Assembly: GCA_000349905.1 (NCBI GenBank)
Contig: KB722741.1
Location: 1,080,100 to 1,144,099 of the forward strand
Source: Volvariella volvacea V23
Lineage: Eukaryota > Basidiomycota > Agaricomycetes > Agaricales > Pluteaceae
Length of the DNA stretch: 64,000 nucleotides
Reading direction: 5' to 3'
The notes below the pieces were generated by a model. The model was given only the letters and a program-made list of their open reading frames with translations, was not told the DNA's origin and searched no databases. Below, in pieces: positions 36,004-46,763 of this stretch. The translations under genes and the position numbers were made by a program. Each line of letters begins with the position of its first letter. The first letter of the stretch is position 1.

Positions 36004-38742
36004 TTACTTATCGTCAGGGTCCAATGCATTGTAGATGGGACAGAGCTGCTTCCATTCCTCTGTAGGCAACGAGGTGCGTCTCGTTAATTTCTATACTTGA
36101 AAGAAAAGCAGACATACCAGGGGGCTCAGGCCCATTGGCAAGGCCTGGGGCATCTTCCGCAATGACAACACCAAGGCCACTGATGGTACAAGGTGATATG
36201 GTGAGCCAACAATACTCATTCACATGTGTCTATATGCTCACGCGCGAAGGTGCCACTCAATATGACTGTTTACACGCCAACTTGTCAGTTTCGTTGGTCA
36301 AGAGTATTTGGAGAGAAGGCTCACCAGTGCAAATACCAAGGCCCAGCATTGTCAGTAGCAAATCGAATGGTGACGTTGTCTCCTGGTGTACCAATTGCAA
36401 CGACATCACGACGAGGGGGGTTAACGAAGTTATATTCGGAGCTTCCAGCGCTACGGATGACGTCAAATGTGTGCTAGTAATGAAAGTTGGAGTTGGCCGG
36501 AATATGCGAAGGAGATTAAAGGTCACTTACGCCATGAAGGTGAATGGGATGCTTCGAAGTTTTTGTCAATGGATAAGGCGTAAGTATGATAAAAATGGAA
36601 ACGTACAGGGCCGCCGAGCGCAGAACCTTGGCCATCAAAGACTGGGAACGAGAGCTGTACAACCTTGTTCGGGGGTAATGCGATATAAGACCCAGAAGGC
36701 AAGAGGGAGCCTAGCGTCGTAAGAAATCAGGTTATAGTCATACTTCAAGTCGTAAGCCCATGCACTCACTTGCAGGAGTACCACTAAGAATTTGAAGTAA
36801 GGTGGGAACGTCAGGGGGTACATAGGATGTGCCATCAATAGTGAATCGCCCCGCGGACTAGTTTTTTGTCAGTTTCGAAAGATCCAGATACCAAGTATGA
36901 AGAAGTCCTCACTTGTATGAATCCTATGTTGATAACCATGTTAATGTCGGCACCATCGACGTGGGCAAGACCAGGCTATAAGATCGGGTGGTATTAGCGA
37001 ATGAGACTGGGCTTCAAGTTCGAGCGGGTCACTTACAGCTCCCGGATTAAAGAGAGGCTACCTCCACTCTTCAGCAACGACACGCCATGCCAAGTAGGTG
37101 AAACTCACGTGCAAATCAGGCTCACGCAAACGATTGTCACTATTCTGAAGTCCCAATCCTCTCGGTTCCGCAATGGGTGCTCCTTTATACCTCAAGATGG
37201 CACTATTGATATTACTGTCGAACCCAGTTGGTCCAATATTCGGGTTAGCACGGATCCAGTAATTACCGACAGGTTGGTTCGCGTGGAGCTATTGGAGCAA
37301 AATTAAAAAAACGTCCCGGTTGTTTGAGCGGGCGGTATTGAACGTACCACAAACGAGTACCGTTGTGCTGTAAAGACGATATTTCTTGATTAGCAATAAC
37401 TCACCAAAGATATCGAAAATCTGCTCACCAACAAAAATTTGCAACGAAGTGACGGTGACAGGTTGAACACTGACTCCATCAGCTTCGATAACCGTTAGTT
37501 TGTGCCCCTCGATGGAGAAGATCCAGTTTGGATCACACGAGATCGCGACCAACCTCATGCGGTACCTGGAGAACAATGTTTCGGCACAATGTCTGTCTAG
37601 TAGTAGTGCGTATATGGACATACCTGAGACCCTGCTTAACATTGACAACGGCAAGAGGTGTATTAGGAGATTGGGCTGTACGGCCCAATCCATTAATTAA
37701 CGTAGAGTTAGGGATACTACAGAGGGTAGTGGTCAATAGATAACAAAATAAAAGAAGGAGAAATCAAACTCACACTATGCCACTGAGTAAGTTTGAATCT
37801 CTGTCTAAATTCCAGCCAATAGTCATTAGTGACTACGAAAGTGAAAAGTGGCTCAAAACTCACGGTACCAGTCAGCCAAGGTGATGATAGTATCCTCTGT
37901 TTTCATCATATGGATCAGTCAAAATGAGAAACCGGCATAAGCTAACTTGGTCTTACTATTGTCGATATCGTATAGTGAACGGTGAGGGTCGTCAGGATCA
38001 TAAATGATGAATGGTCCTCGAAGTCCGTCGCAATATTGAGCATCTACAGAGAACGCCCTGTTTAATAAAGCTGTGGAGCATTATTGCCGACATACCAAGG
38101 TGAGAATGGTACCAGAATGTCCCTGCTTGATCGGCGGAACTAAATCGATACGTATACTGGTGTCCAGGAGCAATTGGGCACTGGCTAACGAATGCAGGGC
38201 CATCTGCCCATGGGGTTCCATGTTGGAATAGTCCGTGCCAGTGCTATTTCACAGAATTTGCAGTGTATAGGAGTCATTTGTAAGCATAGGTGCCGAGTTG
38301 AAAGACGAAAGCACTGCATACGATGGAGGTGCTCTTGTGTGACAGAGAGTTCGTCAGCTTATTATCAATCTTGATGGAGAATTCATCCCCCTATGATAGA
38401 GGATTAGAGAATTATCGAGCGTTGCAATATGTCACCGACCTTGTTACCTGTGATGGCTGTTTGAAACAATCCACCATTGACCAGAACCGCATTACGCTGG
38501 AAACCGTCGGGTGAGACCCTGCCATTCGTCAACTTCAAGGTGTGGAAGCTCCGATGACTTCCGGAATGATCAGAATGACTTCCAGAATGACCTCCGGAAG
38601 GACCTCCATGATGATCTTCGGAATGACCTCCAGGATAACCCCCAGAATGATCTCCGGGGTTACCAACGTCCCCACCCACGACGGCTGTTATAACAGCAAG
38701 ATGGCCGAGCAGATATTTTACCCGCGACGAGAAGAAGAGCAT
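36004..38742 (-). CDS. lcc: Laccase B with His/Gly-rich N-terminal repeat
   Basis: A secreted multicopper oxidase of the same family as laccase A. The only nearby in-frame ATG is at 38742 (the frame opens upstream with TTG), and its TATA box is 135 bp away. A signal-type segment ([15 protein letters not shown]) is followed by a repeat of about 33 residues rich in Gly, His and Ser (38554-38652) before the usual [14 protein letters not shown] start of domain 1. Copper blocks are intact: [57 protein letters not shown] and [19 protein letters not shown]; the axial position is Leu. About 18 introns match laccase A in position. It ends [21 protein letters not shown] at 36004. No frameshift seen. 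The repeat is absent from laccases A and C. Confidence 0.93.
38554..38652 (-). repeat. In-frame His/Gly/Ser repeat in laccase B
   Basis: On the minus strand, units related to GGAGGTCATTCY repeat with variation, encoding GGH-S-type units. Eight His occur in about 33 residues (positions 31-63 of the precursor), including one HH pair. Repeat tract and composition are seen directly; a metal-binding role is inferred. Confidence 0.8.
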
Positions 38743-38870
38743 TGCTTCCTGAGTATGAGTCAGAACTAATGCCTCAACACGCAACAAGTGAGTAGTAGAC
38801 GAACACTGCCGAAAGGGGTTTGTGAGGCACTAGGTGGGTCGATGCAGAGCACGGTCGAGTTTCGACTACG

Positions 38871-38877
38871 CTTTATA
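38871..38877 (-). promoter_or_regulatory. TATA box of laccase B
   Basis: TATAAAG on the minus strand, 135 bp upstream of the ATG at 38742. The match to the 138-bp spacing of laccases A and C supports both the element and the chosen start. Confidence 0.55.
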
Positions 38878-39986
38878 CTTTTTGAGATCGGCTCAAAACC
38901 CAACGATGTAGGCCCAGCGTTTCGTTTTTCTTAAGGTTTTTCCCTTAAGCTTTGTGGTGGGTGAGTGAGGGTAACAGGGTGACATTCCACAAAATTAAAA
39001 GGGGTACCTAAGAATGCAGGTTTTGAGGGATCGGACAGCCCAGCGGTCGGTGCACTGCGTGCCTGAAGGCCTCGAAGCCCCTTTCGCTGCAAGGTCGTCG
39101 TAATGCCCGTTCGTGAGGATATTTACTCACGTTAATCTGGGTGTGTAAAGTGGAATAGGGAAAGGGGTGCTAAATTGAAGCCATTACGTCTTCGCAATAG
39201 CGTGAGCTATTTTTGCTCAGTATAGCACCTCGCTCCCCACTCTTCTCAGAATTCCCCCTTTCGATAAAAACGCAGAATTTTGGTGCCATGCTGGTACAGT
39301 TGGAGAAGATCGTAATTTTGCCAGTCTGGGGTGGTTATTATTTCTACGGAGGACGTACGATATGTTGGGGAAGCAAAAGTGCCTTGATGAAAAGAATGGG
39401 GTCTCACCACCTCTGTTAACAAGAAGCGCATCACGGCACAACTCCATGACACAACTCCAGCGCCGGAACCGAATTGAGAACACTGCCTGGAGCCATCGGA
39501 GAAATACTCGGATAGGAATTTGGCGGTGCTGAAGCTGGAGCCCGTACTGACTTGCATAAATTCCCTCTGGAGCATGACGTGAGTCAAGGGCTCGGTATTG
39601 GGGGATGGCTGGCGTGCGCTGTGGAGATTCTAGAGGCACCGGTGCATCGGCGATACAGACGGCCCAGACTGCAATACGAGAGGGGGGGAGGGGATCGTCC
39701 TCATTCCCAAACCCAAATCCTTCAGAACAGGGAGCATACCTGAGTACTTGTCCCGTGGCTCCGCCAGCTCATACAAGAGTCGTAACAGACCTAGGCGTGC
39801 GAGGGGGGGGTCACGGCATTTCTTACAGCTGGTCAAGTAAGCGCATTAGCCCTGTATTCTGGTGGCTGCGTGTCCTTATCGTCCAGCTGGCGTGCATTTG
39901 AGTTTTGTTCAGGAAGTTGTGGAACTCGAGCTCGCCGGCCCGGAATGGCGCGCTGTGACGACCACTGTGACACCGTGATGGGTCGT
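38878..39986. other. Intergenic, unresolved
   Basis: Two overlapping minus-strand frames at 39217-39639 look coding in part (for example FLSEYFSDGSRQCSQF) but shift frame and match no family I know. They may be a decayed gene. The stretch ends at the second assembly gap. Confidence 0.35.
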
Positions 39987-40086
39987 NNNNNNNNNNNNNN
40001 NNNNNNNNNNNNNNNNNNNNNNNNNNNNNNNNNNNNNNNNNNNNNNNNNNNNNNNNNNNNNNNNNNNNNNNNNNNNNNNNNNNNNN
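39987..40086. other. Assembly gap (100 N)
   Basis: Exactly 100 N, flanked on both sides by GC-rich sequence with a run of C on the right. True gap length is unknown. Confidence 0.98.
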
Positions 40087-40199
40087 GACTCGGACAAGCG
40101 CGTCTCGAGCGCGCCCCCTCCCCCGCGGGGTAGGTAGTGAAGTGCATGCGGTTCTATTGATGTCCCTACCACATTCCTGGTCAAAGGGTGGTCACAACC

Positions 40200-40502
40200 A
40201 AGTAGGAATCCGATTTCGGTCAAGAGGGGTCTGGGAAATGTGCGACATGTCAGCGACTATGTATTATGCGGGGGAGGGCGTCCACAGTCTCCCAGCCGAA
40301 GACATCGAGTCCCTCAGCGAGCTGCATGACTTGGGATTTCTGATACGGGTTCAAATCGGGGAACGAGGCTCCCTTCAACTCGAGCGCAATGCACTTCTAT
40401 TACTCGGGCAGGGAAACGGAATGGGACGAGAGGCTTCAAGACGAGTTGGTGCACCATCTTTTCGTTTGGGGAGGCAGGGTAATTCCTAATTGCGACGATT
40501 AA
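40200..40502 (+). pseudogene. 3' relic of an F-box/LRR-type gene
   Basis: The plus strand encodes SLPAEDIESLSELHDLGFLI then RVQIGERGSLQLERNA, matching the C-terminal part of the F-box protein at 29534-31012 (VVQRLSVMCDLGFVARVKI). The reading then continues in another frame as FYYSGRETEWDERLQDELVH to a TAA at 40500-40502, equivalent to that protein's EREMGWDEIL region. The frame change near 40390 and the missing upstream part (possibly in the gap) make this a broken copy. Whether the lesion is biological or assembly-related cannot be told here. Confidence 0.5.
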
Positions 40503-40950
40503 ACGCTCTCGGTTCACTCGTCCGTCATACAGGTGCATGTTTTTTGTACCCTCTAAACGTGTATGTAGATCGTACCAGAAACTCTCTGCTCGTCGCGTCG
40601 TCCCAACGGCTGGTGATAGTTGGCCTTTTAAGGCCTTGTGGGTTGACCTGCACCTTTGAAATTAAGCTTGCGCGGTTAAAAAGCACATTGAGCACAACCC
40701 TAGATGTGTTCGATGCAATCTGCCTGTGCGAAGCTTAGATGTCCGTACCGTGTCACTTCGAATCCCACTCCCTGTGCTGATCATTACCCATCAAGCATCA
40801 AGTGCCATACAGCACCACAACGAAACTACAACAAAAAGTGTAATATAACACCATCGCCACCAATAATTAGAACAAACCCATCTCGTCGTATATACATCCC
40901 GTGGGACATCCATTTTCACCCCCTCCCCCCCCTCCAGGCCAAGCCAGGCC
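40503..40950. other. Intergenic
   Basis: About 450 bp between the F-box relic and the lipase stop. A C-rich run lies near 40920-40935. No gene seen. Confidence 0.5.
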
Positions 40951-42378
40951 TTAGAAAGGACACTCGGAGCTTCCAAACGAGATGTTATCGAAATACGGTC
41001 CTAAAAGCCCGCCACCACCCAAGTCAACCACCCACGCTTATACACTGGCAGAAAGAACACTCGACTCACCACCATGGTCGCTCACACTGCTCCTGAAAAT
41101 CGAGTTCCCATCCGCGCACGTGTCGTCCTCGCGCCCCTGGCACCAGACCACATCCGTAGCCTGTCCCTGGGCGTCGACGGTCTTGATGTGCGCCTCGTTC
41201 GAGGCGTGGGTGTACCCGAGGAAGGAGGGCGGCAGGCGCGGGACGGGGTCGTTTTGGTTCGTCAGGTACGAGAAGGACGTGCCGAGCTGCATGCGTACGA
41301 GAGAAAGAAGTCAAAACACACAATAGAAAAAGAGAGGTGGGAGAGAACGTGCCGTCGAGTCGATCCAATTCGCCCACTCCTCGTTCCCCGTCCTCGGATT
41401 CCCAAACACCCGCGTCTCAACCTGAATCTCCACTCCCTGTCCCCCCTCTTCTCCTTCTTCCGAAACGGGGTTCCCGTCCGGGCCGAGCGGAACAACCCTT
41501 AGATCCTTGACAGCCTCCTTGATCATCATGCCGTCAAAGACGGCGACGGCGCCGCCGAGGGAGTGGCCGGTGGAGACAATGCGCGTCGCGCCGGTGCGGG
41601 GGATGGCGGTCGTGAGGATGGTGGAGAGGATCGAGTCCGAGGTGCGTTGGAAGGTTGCGTGGAAGCCTTCATGGACTCTGATGTTGGCTGTTCGAGTTGG
41701 CATGTGTGTGGATGGGTGCAGGGGAGGGGAGGGGGAGCGGTGAGTGAGGGAAAGGGGGAGGGAAGGGAGGACTTACAGCCTACGGTGGAGGGGAAGAGGG
41801 TCGCGTTTGGCTCGATCAGGCGGAGTTGGAGGTTGTTGATGACGGAGAGGCTGGGTGGGGATGCTCGGTTATTATGGGTAGGGAGATGGAGGAGTGGGAG
41901 GGAGGACGTACACGTTGTCCCGTTCTGTTCCTTGGTGGGCTACGATGATGGAGTTGGAGGTTTTGTCGTGCGCGACAAAGACTGGGTGGGGTGTCAAATA
42001 TTGTAGGTCACGGTGTGTAGGGAGGACTTACATCCAGGAATGGCACCGTCATCTGCCGTATTGCATGAGCTCACAAAACAAAGCCGGGATTGCACAATAC
42101 TCACCACCTCCGGCCAAAAACACCTCGACTTCACCGAGCGCTTCGCAAGGCGCACCGCAGTTCCAGCTCGTAATGGACTCGGCGGAGCAATACGCAACAC
42201 GGCTGAACAGCGCAGGTCGTCGTAAGGTGTCGTCGATCTGCTGGCGGGTGACTTGAGTTCGGTCCTGCCGTTTTGCGTGGACGAGTGCGTAGTTGGAGTG
42301 GGAGATCGGGACGGCTTGGACGGAGAGGGAGAGGGAGACGAGAGAGACGAGGATGGATGGAATGGTGGAGAGCTTCAT
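40951..42378 (-). CDS. Secreted class 3 lipase
   Basis: A fungal class 3 (Rhizomucor-type) triacylglycerol lipase or feruloyl-esterase-like hydrolase. It starts at the ATG at 42378 with a clear signal peptide (MKLSTIPSILVSLVSLSLSV-QA). The mature part has FSRVAYCSAESITSWNCGAP, oxyanion-region IIVAHQGTERDN, nucleophile Ser in STGHSLGGAVAVF, NPRTGNEEWANWIDS, the Asp in NQNDPVPRLPP and a likely catalytic His in GYTHASNEAHI. A final intron near 41020-41074 joins SDHGG to PYFDNISFGSSECPF and TAA at 40951, the family's usual C-terminus. Five or six introns in all. Extracellular location is inferred from the signal peptide; substrate could be lipid or aryl ester. No break seen. Confidence 0.88.
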
Positions 42379-42936
42379 GGCGAGCCGTGACGATAGGGAT
42401 CGTTAATTAGTAGTTAGTTGAGGAATGGTACACGCCAGCGTTAACGAAAGACAAGACGATGAGCACGAAGAGAGAATCGACCAGCGATTGGAGAAGGAGA
42501 ATAACGAGAAGGGAGAGGGAAAAAAGAGAGGGATGGTCCGGAGCCAAGAGGCTGAGATGGCTGCTATATAGCTCGGTGCAGGCGCCTAAGCGCAGCCACA
42601 TGGGGCATTGTGTGCGGTACCAGCGCAACACCACCCAGCCATCATACCGCATTTTACGACATACCGTAATTCATCTGTCGTGCTCAGGAAGAAGGTTTGA
42701 CCGCGGTCCTGATGATGGCCACTAAGGGTGATACACGTCCAAATTTATTCTGCTCGTCCTGCCTCAGATTTATTTCATCCTGCCCCAGACCAGGCTGTGG
42801 ACGACCTCCAACGCTGGCTGTTGGTTGCCATCAGTCGCGGTCGTCGAGCCCAATGCGGTGATCACATGGCAATCTCCGGACCGATAAGCCCGAAAATGCC
42901 GCCACATCTAATCGCAGCGCTCTTTCCTCATCCACG
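42379..42936. other. Divergent promoter region, lipase and PMI
   Basis: 558 bp separating two divergently transcribed genes. A TATATA element lies at 42565-42570. No coding sequence supported. Confidence 0.5.
42565..42570 (-). promoter_or_regulatory. Candidate TATA element for lipase
   Basis: TATATA in the divergent region, about 190 bp from the lipase ATG at 42378. Strand assignment is a guess because the core is palindromic. Confidence 0.3.
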
Positions 42937-44460
42937 ATGCACTCGACAAGCCCCGTCTTCAGGCTCATACCCACCGCACAGCAGTACGACTGGGGCAAGG
43001 TCGGGTCCAGCTCAAAGGTCGCGCAGTTTGCTGCTGCCTCCCGCATTCCAGACTTTGTGCTTGATGAGTCTGCACCGTATGCAGAGGTGACGTGCTCATC
43101 CCTGATCGTGGAGGTGTCGTACTCACTTGACACCAGTTGTGGATGGGCACACACCCCAGGTCCCCATCCAAAGTGCTAGCATCGGGCGAGACGCTCGCCT
43201 CGCATCTCCAGAAGCACCCCGATCTCATCGGCAAGCCCATCATCGACAAATTCGACGCCGCCAACGGAAACCTGCCCTTCCTGTTCAAGGTCCTTGCCAT
43301 CGAGAAGGCGCTGAGCATCCAAACACACCCGGACAAGAAGACGGCGGAGGTGCTGCACGCCCAGCAGCCCGATATCTACAAAGGTGCGTGCTCGACCTGT
43401 TCCGGCCTAGACACCATCCTGATATACCGCCAAGACCCGAACCATAAGCCCGAAATGGCACTCGCTATAACTCCATTCAAGGCTCTATGCGGGTTTCTTC
43501 CTCTTCCCCGGATAGCAACGTACCTCAACTCCACACCCGAGTTCGCGTCCCTCATCCCCCACGAGACCGTCTCTGCCTTCCTCTCGCTCTCAAACTCTCA
43601 AACTCCAACTGGCTCAGAGGAAAAGTCTATCCTGAAGCAAGTATTTGAAGCGGTCATGACCGCCGAAGAGTCGGTGTTCAAGGCGAAGCTCGAGGCATTG
43701 GTGAAGAGGTATGAATCTGGAGAGGCGAGGAAGGATGGGGAGGATGAGGATGTCGTCGAGTTGGTGTTGAGACTGAACAGCCAATTTCCCGGGGACATTG
43801 GCGTCTTTTGCGCCTTTATGCTCAACTACGTCTCGCTCCAGCCTGGCGAGGCGATCTTTCTGGGTGCTGGGGAGCCTCACGCATACGTATCAGGCGGTAC
43901 GCCCCATCCCCTCTCCCCCTTTTCCGACACTGACACTGCATATATGCGCTTCTACTAAACCAGACATCATGGAATGCATGGCCAACTCGGACAACGTCAT
44001 CAGAGCAGGCCTCACCCCCAAACTGCGCGACATCCCCAACCTCGTCTCGGGCCTCACATACGAGGCCTCCCCGCCCTCCAAGCACGTCGTCAGCCCCTCG
44101 CCCCTAGACCCCTCCTCTTCTCCCTCCTCCTCTCTGTCTTCGTCGTCCCTGTCAGCGTCACAAAGCAAGAGCACCCTGTACGACCCCCCGATCCCAGAGT
44201 TCTCCGTCATTCAGACCGTCGTGCGAGCGGGGGGCGCTGCAGCGGTGCATCGAGCGATTGAAGGACCGTCCGTGGCGATCGTGACCAGCGAGAGAGGGGG
44301 GGTTGTGAGGTGGGGAAGGGAGGAAGAGTGGGAGGAGATGAGTGTGGGAAAGGGGGATGTGGTGTTTGTGGGTGCTGGGGTGGGGGTTGAGTTTAGGAGC
44401 GAGGCAGGGGGAGAGGAAGAGGGGGAGTTTGTCGTTTATAGGGCGTTTGTGGAGGCATGA
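42937..44460 (+). CDS. PMI: Mannose-6-phosphate isomerase (type I, zinc-dependent)
   Basis: Interconverts fructose-6-phosphate and mannose-6-phosphate in the cytosol, feeding GDP-mannose for cell wall and glycosylation. The ATG is at 42937 (FRLIPTAQQYDWGKVGSSSK). Exon joins give YAELWMGTHPRSPSKVL, zinc-site phrase ALSIQTHPDKKTAEVLHA, KPEMALAITPFKALCGF, GDIGVFCAFMLNYVSLQPGE, AIFLGAGEPHAYVSG and DIMECMANSDNVIRAGLTPK, all canonical. Introns lie near 43094-43139, 43384-43434 and 43894-43960. A Ser-rich spacer (SSSPSSSLSSSSLSASQS) interrupts the C-terminal domain, and that domain ends in FVVYRAFVEA, TGA at 44460. The spacer is a lineage-specific insertion; otherwise length is normal. Confidence 0.93.
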
Positions 44461-44501
44461 TTACGGGTGGGGGTGGGATGGACGTTTGGGTGCGGGTGCG
44501 G

Positions 44502-44717
44502 GTTTGTATTGTTATGGTTATGGAACTATAGACTTTCAATGAAAGTGCCACCGTCGAAGGACTCTGGGTAGAAGGAACGCAAAGGATTTTCGTATGTACT
44601 CGGGAGCGCGGTTGTGTATTGTTATGATTATAAGAAGCTATACAGTTTAGATGCGTACGTTGTAGGACTCGGAGTAGAACCAATACAAAGGACTTTCGTG
44701 TGCATTCGGGAGTACGT
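44502..44717. repeat. Imperfect tandem repeat, two copies of about 110 bp
   Basis: Copy 1 begins near 44502 and copy 2 near 44612. Shared phrases occur in the same order 110 bp apart: TGTATTGTTATG(G/A)TTAT, then GACTC(T/G)GG(A)GTAGAA, CAAAGGA(T/C)TTTCGT and TCGGGAG. It lies just downstream of the PMI stop and is probably in its 3' UTR. Confidence 0.7.
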
Positions 44718-45054
44718 TACTGTTTTTCTACATCCCTCACCGTACACCATTCAAGCTAGATATCTATATCCATATCCACCCGTCCCCTCTCCTATCCCGA
44801 ATTCTCGTCTGTCACCGTCTCGGTCATACATCCCGTCACAGTGCCACTGGCGCTGACGTTCTATATTATGATTGCTACCACGGCCAGGACTCCTAGGAAT
44901 CAGGGGGAGCAATGCTACTCCGGGGACATTTAAACACAACGTCTATATCACCGAGGCACTCTACCTCCCCTCACTCCCTCCCTCTGACTCGGCCTTGTTT
45001 CATCTCAAACCGCTTGTCCCTTCTCGGAAGCGTAATAGTTCGAGTGCACCCAGC

Positions 45055-46763
45055 ATGTTAGAACACCACCACCGCCTGCCACCGCTGGGCGTGCATAGGA
45101 TCGTGGGTCAGCTGAAGGCGTTGAGCGCGGAACGCGCAGACCAGGACGACGGCAGTGCAAAAACCCCGCCTGAGAGTGCGAGTGCGAGTGTGATTTTGAA
45201 CTCGGTTGTCGTCTTTTTCGAGGGGTTTAGTGCAGAGGTGAAGGTGCGCTGTTGCCAGATATAGCCTTTCGCTTTAGCCCATGATGCTGACGGTGTCACG
45301 TCGCTTTGGTGGTAGGGTAAACTTGTGAACGGGTTGTTGGCCGCTGGGATCAAGGCTGTGTCTGCATCTGGCGCGGGTGCAGGTGAAGATGCAGATGCAG
45401 GGGGGGTGGATGGGTGGACGAAGAGTCTGGCCGAATCTAGTTGGCTCGCCGGGCACTTTAGCGCTCCGTACGTCCTCATACCACTAGCGCTTCTCCTCAG
45501 CTCAACCCTTTCCAGCCCCATCCCGCTCGCAACAATATCAACGACGCCCATCAGGCAGACGATCCTCAAGTTCCTCCTCGAGGAGGGAAACTTGAACCCG
45601 AAACAGCAAAAGAGCGTGCGGGACGCGTTTGCGGCTGTGCATGATGAGAGGAATAGAGGTGCGAGGGGGTTGCTAAATGCTGCGGCTGTTCGGGAGTCTG
45701 CGTCGTCGGCGTCGTCTGCGGGGATGAATGTCGACTTTGTGGTTGGGGTCCTGTCGTACGTTGTCTCCGGGAGGATTGTGCAAACGCACGATGCGGGGAT
45801 GAATGTCGACTTTGTGGTTGGGGTCCTGTCGTACGTTGTCTCCGGGAGGATTGTGCAAACGCACGATAGTGATGCGCTTGTACGAATAGGTTGACGCCCT
45901 CTGGCCGTGTGCTCCTCGACGCGTGGAGGTTCGCGTACGAGCTTGTGCCTGTGAATGTGCTTGTCGAACATGAAGGTGGAGCTGGATTGCATGTCGGTAA
46001 GTGGGCGATGCATGTCTAGTTTCCATCCAAGTACTAATTTTGGGCTTTGTGTGCTGGTAGTTCCGCTCACTTTGGAATTGGATCCGGGGAGCTATGCGCC
46101 TGAGGCTTCGGAGAGTGTGTTCAAGAGTGCGAACGTCGATCCTAAGGATCTAATCAAGGACCTCGTTTCCTTGCCGTACTCGTCCCATTTGGAGGGGTTT
46201 GACAACCCAAAACATGAGGCGAACGAACAAGATGGTACACTCGTAGCTCCATTTCTTGACATCCAGATGACCGACAGATAACGCTTACAGCCGTTGCGAA
46301 ATGGGCCGAAAACAGCGTGACGCCCGAGGGCCACGTCATCCTCCTGGGAGCATCTAGCGGCCTCGGATCGCTCTTTGGCTCTGGATCGTTTGGGGAGATT
46401 CCCTTCAAGAGCGTCTTGTTCAAGGTCTTCCAGGTATGTCAACCAGACGCCTCCCTACGCACTCCCGCCAACTGCAGGATTATGCTTACAACGCTCGCAC
46501 AGCTAACGGGCAAAGTCAACGTCTGGTCCCAAGCCATCGAAGTCAAGACCGACCTCATTCTCCCCAATGTCGCGCCATTTTCGCTTGGGTCTGTCAAGGG
46601 GAGTTTGACGGAGGGTGTGACGCTTAGATCCGATTTAACGATTGCAAAGGGAAGTTTTAGGTTTTATGTTGACAAGGAGAAGAAGCAGGTCAAGGTGGAT
46701 GTGGACGTGTCGATGTTGAGGGGGGTGTGGAAGCAGAGCATTATGTTGATTCAGTTGACATAG
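45055..46763 (+). CDS. Unrecognised protein, alternative donor by duplication
   Basis: I do not recognise a family. Exons chain in phase: MLEHHHRLPPLGVHRIVGQL (ATG 45055) ... FEGFSAEVK, intron near 45245-45315, GKLVNGLLAAGIKAVS ... GMNVDFVVGVLS, then LTPSGRVLLDAWRFAYELVP after an acceptor at 45889, VPLTLELDPGSYAPEASES, AVAKWAENSVTPEGHVILLG, and LTGKVNVWSQAIEVKTDLIL to VSMLRGVWKQSIMLIQLT, TAG at 46763. The frame also opens upstream (ORF from about 44872), so the start is uncertain. There is a hydrophobic stretch (SAPYVLIPLALLLSSTLSS) and an Ala/Gly-rich spacer. A 75-bp tandem duplication crosses one exon-intron boundary. It lies co-directional with PMI upstream and the PLP enzyme downstream. 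Function unknown. Confidence 0.6.
45718..45867 (+). repeat. Perfect 75-bp direct duplication across a splice donor
   Basis: Two adjacent copies, 45718-45792 and 45793-45867, are identical by eye. Each holds the coding phrase GMNVDFVVGVLS followed by the donor GTACGT (at 45756 and 45831). Both donors can splice to the acceptor ending at 45889, giving introns of 134 or 59 bp, and 75 is a multiple of three. Confidence 0.9.

Noticed and set aside
36135..36722. 195-residue plus-strand open frame
   Set aside because: Antisense shadow of laccase B exons, which encode canonical copper-ligand motifs on the other strand.
38743..38787. Upstream extension of laccase B by 15 residues
   Set aside because: The frame opens with TTG, not ATG, and would put the signal peptide inside the chain; TATA spacing also favours 38742.
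45108..46070. 320-residue minus-strand open frame
   Set aside because: Antisense to the exon chain at 45055-46763, which has consistent splice phases; the long frame and its internal repeat only mirror the 75-bp duplication.
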